The position numbers and the translations under genes were made by a program. 13,305 bases of DNA. It comes from Novosphingobium sp. UBA6722 (lineage in GTDB: Bacteria; Pseudomonadota; Alphaproteobacteria; Sphingomonadales; Sphingomonadaceae). Every line of letters starts with the position of its first letter. Position 1 is the stretch's first letter. The notes under the pieces were generated by a model that did not search any database, was not told where the DNA came from, and saw nothing but the letters and a program-made list of their open reading frames with translations. The stretch is from the NCBI GenBank assembly GCA_002454125.1, contig DKII01000085.1:1-13305 (forward strand), written 5' to 3'. Below are positions 1 through 6,032 of this stretch, piece after piece.

Positions 1-628
1 CGCTCGGCACCGTGGCGCCAAGGTCAGCGGCGGCCATCTGGCGGGCGCGAGTGGCGTCGGCCTGGCTGCGCAGTTCGGCGGCGAGTTCAACCGCCTGCTG
101 GCGCTGGGCCATGGGTACGTGCTGGTCCATCTGGGCCAGCGCGCCGGCCGCCTGGGTCAGGCCGGCCTGCTGGGCCAGGCTGACCAGGGCATAGGCCCGG
201 ACCCAGTCCTTGCCGACGATATCGCCGTTGAAGTGGCCAAGCCCGAGCAGGTACTGCGCGCGCGGATCGCCGCGATCGGCCGCGGCGCGGATAAAGGGCA
301 GGGCCTGGGTGCGCTCGCCGCGCTGGAACAGCAGCAGGCCGTAGTTGTCGCTCGCCTGGATATGGCCCAGCGCAGCGGCCCGCCCGAACAGCGCTTCGGC
401 CTGGGCCAGGTCCTGCTTTACGCCATTACCCAGCTTGTAGGCCTGCCCCAGGTTGAACATCGCATCGGCATCGCCAGTGGCAGCGGCCACTTTCCAGGCC
501 TTCACCGCACTGACAAAATCCCCGCGAGTCCAGGCATCTACGCCTGCGCGGGTATCGGCGAGAATCGGTCCGGACGCGGCAATTGCAACGCCGCCAAGCC
601 CGGCAAGGAGAAAAATCTTGAAACTCAT
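1..628 (-). CDS. Exported Sel1-repeat protein (partial, 3' end off window)
   Basis: The minus strand has an open frame from ATG at 628 to the window edge, giving 209 visible residues. Residues 1-24 look like a Sec signal peptide: short basic start (MSFK), hydrophobic core, and a likely cut after ILA before DTRAG. Sel1/TPR-like helical repeats follow from about residue 45 to 165, with characteristic runs such as DADAMFNLGQAYKLGNGV and DPRAQYLLGLGHFNGD. The visible C-terminal part is Gln/Ala-rich and helical. Sel1 repeats serve protein-protein contacts, so this is probably a periplasmic scaffold or adaptor; no enzyme motif is visible. The upstream Shine-Dalgarno is weak (a GGGG run about 8 nt before the ATG). 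It is divergent from parA. The downstream end may carry another domain, such as SPOR, but that cannot be seen. Confidence 0.82.
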   Translation of the reverse strand, partial: MSFKIFLLAGLGGVAIAASGPILADTRAGVDAWTRGDFVSAVKAWKVAAATGDADAMFNLGQAYKLGNGVKQDLAQAEALFGRAAALGHIQASDNYGLLLFQRGERTQALPFIRAAADRGDPRAQYLLGLGHFNGDIVGKDWVRAYALVSLAQQAGLTQAAGALAQMDQHVPMAQRQQAVELAAELRSQADATRARQMAAADLGATVPS

Positions 629-760
629 CTGCGACACCCCGACTTCGCCCGGCGCTTAAGGCGGCAAGGCAAAGATTTGCCCGCCCGCCCCGCTGCGCTG
701 CGACGCATTCCACTTAACTGACATAGTAAAGCACCGGTTAGCAAAGAATTTATCAGCCCC

Positions 761-851
761 TTTTGACCGGGCTCCGCATCCGACCGGCGCGCGGCGTTAA
801 CCCAAAATTAGGAACGTTCTGCGATCCCCCGGACCAAGGTCATTTTGACCG
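761..851. promoter_or_regulatory. Possible operator region upstream of parA: inverted repeat and repeated 9-mer
   Basis: A short inverted repeat GGTCA-TTT-TGACC lies at 838-850, about 30 nt before the parA start. It overlaps a second small one, GACC-AA-GGTC at 832-841. The 9-mer TTTTGACCG occurs at 761-769 and again at 843-851. The 251-bp gap between the divergent sel1-type gene and parA also has an AT-rich patch around 719-760, where promoters would be expected. I could not place convincing -35/-10 boxes. An operator role is inference: ParA/RHH modules often autoregulate. Confidence 0.3.
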
Positions 852-879
852 TAGTGGCATTTCGCAGGGGGAATTGGCT

Positions 880-1602
880 TTGCGCGTACTGGCTTTGGCA
901 TCGCAGAAGGGCGGATCCGGCAAGACTACCTTGTCCGGGCACCTCGCCGTCCAGGCACAGCGCGCCGGCGCTGGTCCGGTCGTGCTGATCGACATCGACC
1001 CGCAGGGTTCGCTGGCGGACTGGTGGAACGAGCGCGAGGATGAATATCCCGCTTTCGCCCAGACCACCGTGGCGCGCCTCGCGAGCGATCTTGCCGTCCT
1101 GCGCCAGCAGGGTTTCAAGCTCGCCGTGATCGATACGCCCCCGGCCATCACCATGGCGATCCAGTCGGTGATCTCGGTCGCAGAACTGATTGTTGTGCCG
1201 ACCCGCCCGAGCCCGCACGATCTGCGCGCTGTCGGCGCGACGGTTGACCTGTGCGAACGCGCCGGCAAGCCGCTGATCTTCGTGGTCAATGCCGCCACGC
1301 CCAAGGCCAAGATTACTTCGGAAGCCGCTGTCGCGCTGTCGCAGCATGGCACTGTCGCCCCGGTTACCCTGCATCACCGGACCGATTTTGCCGCTTCGAT
1401 GATCGATGGCCGCACCGTGATGGAAGTCGAACCCAACGGCCGTTCCGCCCAGGAAGTGGTCGCGCTGTGGAACTACATCTCCGACCGCCTCGAAAAGAAC
1501 TTCCGCCGCACCGTCTTTGCTGCCCCGACCGCAGTATCGATGATGCCCGGCGCTGCTGGCCGTCCGGCCGGTGGTTTCGGCCGCCGCGTGGCCGGTTCGT
1601 AA
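880..1602 (+). CDS. ParA/MinD-family ATPase (orphan ParA)
   Basis: 240-residue P-loop ATPase of the ParA/MinD (SIMIBI) superfamily, which positions DNA or protein cargo by ATP-dependent dimerisation. The deviant Walker A is KGGSGKTT at residues 10-17, with signature Lys10. Walker A' is LIDIDPQGS (Asp40) and Walker B is VIDTPP (Asp85). There is no N-terminal helix-turn-helix, so it resembles the small type Ib ParA/ParF class. The start chosen is TTG 880: it lies 7 nt after a strong AGGGGGA (866-872) and puts the Walker A at the usual distance from the N-terminus. TTG 874 is too close to the Shine-Dalgarno. The last ~25 residues are a Gly/Ala/Arg-rich tail (PGAAGRPAGGFGRRVAGS), an unusual extension. 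It leads a likely operon with the RHH and SPOR genes. No parB or parS was seen. Cargo unknown. Confidence 0.88.
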   Translation: MRVLALASQKGGSGKTTLSGHLAVQAQRAGAGPVVLIDIDPQGSLADWWNEREDEYPAFAQTTVARLASDLAVLRQQGFKLAVIDTPPAITMAIQSVISVAELIVVPTRPSPHDLRAVGATVDLCERAGKPLIFVVNAATPKAKITSEAAVALSQHGTVAPVTLHHRTDFAASMIDGRTVMEVEPNGRSAQEVVALWNYISDRLEKNFRRTVFAAPTAVSMMPGAAGRPAGGFGRRVAGS

Positions 1603-1620
1603 GTGAGGGGTCCGGGGGGC

Positions 1621-2109
1621 ATGTCCGAACCCAAATCCTTCGCTTCGCTTTCGCCGACGCTGCTGGCCCGCAAGGGCGGCGCGCGCCCGGCGATGCGCCC
1701 GCAACTCGGCCCGATCGGTGGCGATGCCCTGGCGCGTCAGCTCGATGATCTGGGCTGGAACGACATGGGCCACGATGCCGATGAACCCGCTGTGCAGCAC
1801 AGCGCCGAAGTCGTCTCGATCGCGCCCGATTCGCTCGCCCCGGTCTTTGCGCCGGTGCCCGAAGTGGTCCGCCAGCGCAGCGAAGTGGCCCGCCGGGTCA
1901 GCGCCGAACGCCGCTCGGCGCTCGCCGATGGCCGCCGCGCCGCCTTTACGCTGCGGGTCGATGCCGATCGCCACCTCAAGCTTCGCCTTGCCTGCGCCCT
2001 GCGCAATCGCAGCGCGCAGCAGCTGGTGACCGAAGCGCTCGACAAGCTGCTCGATGAATTGCCCGACGTCGCCGATCTCGCCGCGCAGGTCGCGCGCCGG
2101 CCTAACTGA
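1621..2109 (+). CDS. Small protein with probable C-terminal ribbon-helix-helix domain; putative ParA partner
   Basis: 162 residues, no name recognised. The C-terminal part (about 107-147) fits a ribbon-helix-helix pattern: a short strand (AAFTLRVD), a helix (DRHLKLRLACALRN), a turn (RS), and a second helix (AQQLVTEALDKLLDEL). This is inferred by eye from pattern, not from a profile. The N-terminal region has a basic patch (LLARKGGARPAMRPQ, about 14-28), and the middle is acidic, then Pro/Val-rich and likely disordered. It begins 18 nt after the parA stop. ATG 1621 has GAGGGG at 1605-1610 in front; the in-frame GTG 1603 abuts the parA stop and lacks spacing for a ribosome site. RHH proteins act as the DNA-binding partner of small ParA ATPases in type Ib plasmid partition, so a ParB-like or autoregulatory role is plausible but unproven. 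Confidence 0.68.
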   Translation: MSEPKSFASLSPTLLARKGGARPAMRPQLGPIGGDALARQLDDLGWNDMGHDADEPAVQHSAEVVSIAPDSLAPVFAPVPEVVRQRSEVARRVSAERRSALADGRRAAFTLRVDADRHLKLRLACALRNRSAQQLVTEALDKLLDELPDVADLAAQVARRPN

Positions 2110-2132
2110 CTGTGAAAGAGGGGAGAACTCCC

Positions 2133-3611
2133 ATGTTCGCCAGCATCAACCGCACCAAGCTTGTCCCGCTCGGCATGACCGGGGCGCTCGCCCTGGCGAT
2201 CGCCGCTTCGGCCGGTTTCAGCGAGGATGTCGTCGCCAAGCAGGCGCCGGACAAGACGGCTTCGGCCGCCCAGTCGGCGCTCAGCAAGGGCCAGGTCGAC
2301 AAGGCGATCGAACTGGCCGAGGCACTGGTTGCGGCGAGCCCGCGTGAACCGTCGTATCGTGCGCTCCTTGCCCATGCCTATCTCAAGGCTGGTCGCTTCC
2401 AGTCGGCTTCGGCGACTTTCGACGATGCGATGAAGCTGGGTGACAACAGCGCCAAGACCGCGCTGGGTCTGGCGCTGTCCTATTCCGCCGCCGGCCGCCA
2501 CCGCGATGCCGTGGCGATCCTGGAAGACTGGCGCGATGCCATTCCGGTGGCCGACCTGGGCCTGGCCCTGGCGCTGGCCGGAGAGCCGACCCGCGGCAGC
2601 GCGGTGCTTGCCGATGCGCTGCGGAATGGTGAAAATACGCCTAAGCTGCGCCAGAATCTGGCCTATGCCTATGCGCTCGACGGGCGCTGGCGCGAGGCCC
2701 GCATCATGATGATGCAGGATGTGCCGGCCGACCAGATCGATGCCCGCATCAGCGATTGGGCCGCCAAGACCCGTCCGGAAGACAACCAGCTGCGCGTGGC
2801 CGGCCTGCTTGGCGCGCCGCTGCGCAGCGATCCGGGCCAGCCCTCGCGCCTGGCGCTGAACAGCAATCCGGTCAACGAACAGCTTGCCGCGCAGACCGCT
2901 GCGGTTGAGCCGGTGCAGCAGGTTGCCGCCGCCGCTCCCGCTGCCGAGCTGCCGCCGGTTGCCGCTGCCCAGCCGGCTGCGGCGCTTGCCAGCTATACCC
3001 CGGTCACTGCGCCGGCCGCCGAACCGGCCCCGGTTCAGGCGCCGAGCAAGTTTGCCGCGGCCTTTGCCGAACCGGCTGCTGCCCCCGCGCCGATCGCAGT
3101 GGTCGATGCCTCGGGCATGGCCTTCACTTCGCAGCCCGTGGTCCAGGCCGTTCCGGCCCGCCAGTACCGCGCGCCGCGCGGCGTGGCGGTTGCTCCGGTC
3201 CGCACTGCAACGCGCCGCGTCGCCTATGCCGCACCGGTCCCGACCAATGCGCCGGGCACCCATATGGTCCAGCTTGGCAGCTTCTTCACGGAGCAGGGCG
3301 CTCGCCGCGCCTGGGGGATCTACACCGCCAAGAACCCTGAGTTGCGCGGCTTCCGCATGACGATCACCCAGGCCCAGGTGCGCGGGAAGACCTACTTCCG
3401 CGTCGCTGCCGCCGGGATCAACGGCAGCCAGGGCGCCTGGGGCCTGTGCTCCGCGGTCAAGTCGCGCGGGATGGGCTGCTTTGCCTATGCCGCTCGCACT
3501 GGCGTGCCGGGCACCAAGGCTCCGGCCGCGACGCAGATGGCCCGCGCCAAGGTGCCGGCGCCTGCGCCCAAGGCCGCTCCGGCTGCTCCGGCGCTGGCCC
3601 GCAAGCGCTAA
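2133..3611 (+). CDS. Exported TPR and SPOR-domain protein
   Basis: 492 residues. Residues 8-28 form a signal peptide or anchor (LVPLGMTGALALAIAASAG). TPR-like helical pairs follow at about 47-210 (for example VDKAIELAEALVAASPREP and PKLRQNLAYAYALDGRWREA). Residues about 250-370 are a long Ala/Pro/Val-rich linker, and a SPOR domain lies at about 377-453, starting HMVQLGSFF. SPOR domains bind glycan strands lacking stem peptides at the septum, so the protein probably works in the periplasm at division or cell-wall remodelling sites. The SPOR domain has two Cys in WGLCSAVKSRGMGC that could form a disulfide. The tail is Ala/Pro/Lys-rich. ATG 2133 has a good AGAGGGGAG 7-8 nt before it; the in-frame GTG 2112 was rejected. 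The gene is 23 nt after the RHH gene and is followed by a terminator. The ParA linkage suggests cell-cycle or polar localisation. Confidence 0.85.
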   Translation: MFASINRTKLVPLGMTGALALAIAASAGFSEDVVAKQAPDKTASAAQSALSKGQVDKAIELAEALVAASPREPSYRALLAHAYLKAGRFQSASATFDDAMKLGDNSAKTALGLALSYSAAGRHRDAVAILEDWRDAIPVADLGLALALAGEPTRGSAVLADALRNGENTPKLRQNLAYAYALDGRWREARIMMMQDVPADQIDARISDWAAKTRPEDNQLRVAGLLGAPLRSDPGQPSRLALNSNPVNEQLAAQTAAVEPVQQVAAAAPAAELPPVAAAQPAAALASYTPVTAPAAEPAPVQAPSKFAAAFAEPAAAPAPIAVVDASGMAFTSQPVVQAVPARQYRAPRGVAVAPVRTATRRVAYAAPVPTNAPGTHMVQLGSFFTEQGARRAWGIYTAKNPELRGFRMTITQAQVRGKTYFRVAAAGINGSQGAWGLCSAVKSRGMGCFAYAARTGVPGTKAPAATQMARAKVPAPAPKAAPAAPALARKR

Positions 3612-3633
3612 GGCCCAATTTTCGACGTCACCG

Positions 3634-3669
3634 AAAGGCCTCTTCCCACTTCGGTGGGAAGGGGCCTTT
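3634..3669. terminator. Bidirectional intrinsic terminator between the SPOR gene and pyrC'
   Basis: A continuous 16-bp stem (3634-3649 with 3654-3669, including one G-T wobble) is closed by a TTCG tetraloop at 3650-3653. The right arm ends in TTTT on the plus strand; on the minus strand the arm ends in TTT. It lies in the 61-bp gap between two convergent genes, 22 nt after the plus-strand stop and 3 nt after the pyrC' stop on the minus strand, so it can serve both. Confidence 0.9.
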
Positions 3670-3672
3670 TCG

Positions 3673-4908
3673 CTATTGGTCGATGACCGCGCCGCCCTTC
3701 AGCAGCACCAGCGCGCGGCCCTGAACGCCCTGTTTGTCGAACGGGGTATTGCCGGCCGCTGCCGCCATCTTGTCCGAATCGACGATCCACGGCTTGTCCG
3801 GGTCGATCACGGCAATGTCCGCTTCGGCGCCAACCGCCAGCACCCCGGCATTGACGCCAAGCAGCGCGGCCGGATTGCCGGCCAGCAGGGCAAAGGCGCG
3901 GGCCGTGTCGATCACGCCATCGCGCACCAGCCCCAGCGTCAGCGGCAGCAGCGTTTCCGCCCCGGCCATGCCCGGTTCGGCATCGGCAAAGGGCAGGCGC
4001 TTGTCTTCCGGCCCGCGCGGATCGTGGCCCGAAGAAATCACGTCGATCGTTCCGTCGGCCAGCGCCGCGAGCACGGCCTGCCGGTCTGCCTCTGAGCGGA
4101 GCGGCGGGGAGAGGCGGGTGAAGGTGCGGAAATCGCCCACGGCCACGTCAGACAGCAGCGCATGGGCGGGCGTCACCCCGGCGGTCACCGCCAGGCCGCG
4201 CGCCTTGGCGGCGCGAACCAGGTTCAGCGCGGCAGCCGTGGTCACTTGCCGGAAGTGCAGCCGCGCGTTAGTCAGCTCAGCCAGCGCGATATCGCGGGCA
4301 ACGGCCAGCGCCTCGGCCTCGGCCGGGGCTGAGGGCAGGCCCAGCCGGGTCGCCATTTCGCCCGCCGTGGCAACGGCCGCGCCGGTCAGCCCGGCGTCCT
4401 CGGCATGGGTCACCACGACCAGGCCCAGCATGGCGCAATAGGACAGCAGGCGGTGCATCACCCCGCTATCGCCGATCCAGCGCCGCCCGGTGCTGACCGC
4501 GCGTGCACCGGCATCGCGCATCAGCGCCAGTTCGGCGAGCTCGGTTCCGGCCAGGTCCTTGGTCGCGGCGGCCAGCGGGTGGACCCACAGGTCAGGCTTG
4601 CCCGACTGCGCAGAGAACCGCACCGCCGAGCGCTTGTCGAGCACCACGCCCTGGTCCGGCATCAGCGCGGCGCGGGTGATCCCGCCGAAGTGGAAGGCCG
4701 GCTTGTCGATCGTGAAGACGCCCAGATCGACCAGCCCTGGCGCGATCAGCTTGCCCTTGGCGTCGATCACGGTGTCGCCATCGTGCGGGGTGATATCGCC
4801 CAGCGCGGCGATCCGGCCCTCAACGCAGCGCAGCGCGCCAGCTTGCGGCTCACCGGTCGGCAGGACGAGGCGGCCGTTAGTGATAGTGATGGGTGCGGGA
4901 GTGCTCAT
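3673..4908 (-). CDS. pyrC': Dihydroorotase-like protein PyrC' (probably catalytically inactive)
   Basis: 411-residue amidohydrolase-superfamily protein of the type I dihydroorotase family. The fold is recognisable from the N-terminal strands, the GKLIAPGLVDL segment, THAED (His168), GVTPAHALLSD and the C-terminal GAEADIAVIDP strand. The canonical DxHxH metal site reads D61-L-G63-V-F65, so both His are missing; TPHH reads TPAH (248-249), and the catalytic TDH reads SGH (293-295). Such PyrC' proteins in Pseudomonas and relatives do not hydrolyse dihydroorotate but assemble with aspartate carbamoyltransferase; that role here is inferred. An active dihydroorotase should be encoded elsewhere. ATG 4908 overlaps the pyrB stop as ATGA, with GGAGGG about 7 nt upstream in the transcript, so translation is probably coupled. 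An in-frame TTG two codons earlier is less likely. Databases will often label this simply dihydroorotase. Confidence 0.9.
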   Translation of the reverse strand: MSTPAPITITNGRLVLPTGEPQAGALRCVEGRIAALGDITPHDGDTVIDAKGKLIAPGLVDLGVFTIDKPAFHFGGITRAALMPDQGVVLDKRSAVRFSAQSGKPDLWVHPLAAATKDLAGTELAELALMRDAGARAVSTGRRWIGDSGVMHRLLSYCAMLGLVVVTHAEDAGLTGAAVATAGEMATRLGLPSAPAEAEALAVARDIALAELTNARLHFRQVTTAAALNLVRAAKARGLAVTAGVTPAHALLSDVAVGDFRTFTRLSPPLRSEADRQAVLAALADGTIDVISSGHDPRGPEDKRLPFADAEPGMAGAETLLPLTLGLVRDGVIDTARAFALLAGNPAALLGVNAGVLAVGAEADIAVIDPDKPWIVDSDKMAAAAGNTPFDKQGVQGRALVLLKGGAVIDQ

Positions 4909-5897
4909 GACCAACCCTCCACGCCCCGACTTTTTCGGGTCAGCACGTCCAGGCAGGCCATGCGGATCGCCACGCCCATTTCGACCTGGGTGGTGATGGC
5001 CGAGCGGCCAGCGAGGTCCGCCACATTACTGTCGATCTCGATCCCGCGGTTCATCGGGCCGGGGTGCATGACCAGGGCATCGGGCTTGGCCTTGGCCAGC
5101 CGCTCCAGCGTCAGGCCATAGAGGTGGCGATATTCACGCGGGGAGGGGATGAACTGCCCGCTCATCCGCTCCTGCTGCAGCCGCAGCATCATCACCACGT
5201 CGGCCCCGTCCAGCGCGGCGTCGAAATCGTGGAACGGGGTGACCTTCATCGCCTCGATCCCGGCCGGCATCAGCGCCGGCGGGGCGCAAACGCGGACATC
5301 GGCGCCCAGCGTGGTCAGGCAGTGGATGTTCGATCGGGCGACCCGGCTGTGCAGGATATCGCCGCAGATCGTGACGGTCAGCTTGCCGAAATCGCCCTTC
5401 GCGCGGCGGATCGTCAGGGCATCGAGCAGGCCTTGCGTCGGGTGCTCATGCTGCCCGTCACCGGCGTTGAGCACCGGGCAATCGACCTTGTCGGCGATCA
5501 GCTGCACCGCGCCCGAGCTGGCATGGCGGATCACCATGGCGTCAGCGCGCATCGCGTTCAGCGTCATCGCCGTATCGATCAGCGTCTCGCCCTTCTTCAC
5601 GCTCGATTGGGCGGCGTGCATGTTGACCACGTCGGCGCCCAGCCGCTTGCCGGCGATCTCGAAGCTCAGCAGCGTGCGGGTGCTGTTCTCGAAAAAGGCG
5701 TTGATGATGGTCAGGCCAGCGAGCCGGTCGACCCGCTTGTGCGGCTGGCGGTTGAGTTCAACCCATTGTTCCGCCTCGTCGAGCAGGAACAGGATCTCCC
5801 ACGGGGCCAGGCCCGCCAGGCCGGTCAGGTCGCGGTGCGGAAAGGCGGCGGAGCCAGCTGGATAGCGGCCCGCAGCGGTTGGGTTTGCCGATGTCAT
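4905..5897 (-). CDS. pyrB: Aspartate carbamoyltransferase catalytic subunit
   Basis: 330 residues. It catalyses carbamoyl phosphate + aspartate to N-carbamoyl-aspartate + phosphate, the committed step of cytosolic pyrimidine synthesis. The carbamoyl-phosphate loop is FENSTRT (69-75). Further family motifs are RHASSGA (124-130), HPTQ (152-155), HSRVARSN (183-190) and HPGPMNRG (278-285). The N-terminus carries about 20 residues before the conserved start, as in enzymes that assemble with a PyrC' partner. No pyrI regulatory chain gene is nearby, and pyrC' follows with a 4-bp overlap, which fits the Pseudomonas-type dodecamer rather than the E. coli type. ATG 5897 has AGGGAA (5907-5912, minus strand) 9 nt upstream. 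That site sits in the loop of a hairpin, see the leader entry. It is divergent from sppA across 135 bp. Confidence 0.96.
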   Translation of the reverse strand: MTSANPTAAGRYPAGSAAFPHRDLTGLAGLAPWEILFLLDEAEQWVELNRQPHKRVDRLAGLTIINAFFENSTRTLLSFEIAGKRLGADVVNMHAAQSSVKKGETLIDTAMTLNAMRADAMVIRHASSGAVQLIADKVDCPVLNAGDGQHEHPTQGLLDALTIRRAKGDFGKLTVTICGDILHSRVARSNIHCLTTLGADVRVCAPPALMPAGIEAMKVTPFHDFDAALDGADVVMMLRLQQERMSGQFIPSPREYRHLYGLTLERLAKAKPDALVMHPGPMNRGIEIDSNVADLAGRSAITTQVEMGVAIRMACLDVLTRKSRGVEGWS

Positions 5898-5899
5898 TG

Positions 5900-5938
5900 A
5901 AGCCAGTTCCCTAGCTGGCTTGCGCTATCGTGGCAAGC
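5900..5938 (-). promoter_or_regulatory. pyrB leader: two overlapping, mutually exclusive hairpins
   Basis: In transcript sense, hairpin A pairs GCTTGC (5938-5933) with GCAAGC (5923-5918) across a 9-nt loop. Hairpin B pairs AAGCCAG (5921-5915) with CTGGCTT (5906-5900), presenting CTAGGGAA, the likely ribosome-binding site, in an 8-nt loop two nt before the ATG. Positions 5918-5921 belong to both stems, so only one can form fully. This layout could adjust pyrB translation, or B could be an operator site in DNA. Whether the transcript begins upstream of 5938 is not known, because I found no clear promoter. Confidence 0.4.
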
Positions 5939-6032
5939 GCCCGCCGGGGCAGGTCGGCATTTGATCGAACGCGGACTCGCCATTGGTTGCAGGACTTCCT
6001 ATGTCCGCGCAAACGTTACGGGAACCGATTGC

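Noticed and set aside
119..721. 200-residue plus-strand ORF near the left edge
   Set aside because: Antisense to the Sel1-repeat gene, which has a signal peptide and repeats on the minus strand.
763..879. N-terminal extension of ParA to 763
   Set aside because: No family similarity and it overlaps the inverted repeat; the TTG at 880 has an excellent ribosome site.
880..2109. Plasmid origin or integrated plasmid partition locus
   Set aside because: No replication initiator, iterons or transfer genes; the flanks are housekeeping genes. Treated as a chromosomal orphan ParA.
808..3263. Long minus-strand ORFs (808-1974 and 1737-3263) opposite parA, the RHH gene and the SPOR gene
   Set aside because: GC-rich coding DNA produces long antisense frames; the translations are Arg/Gly/His-rich without domains, and the plus strand carries clear family motifs.
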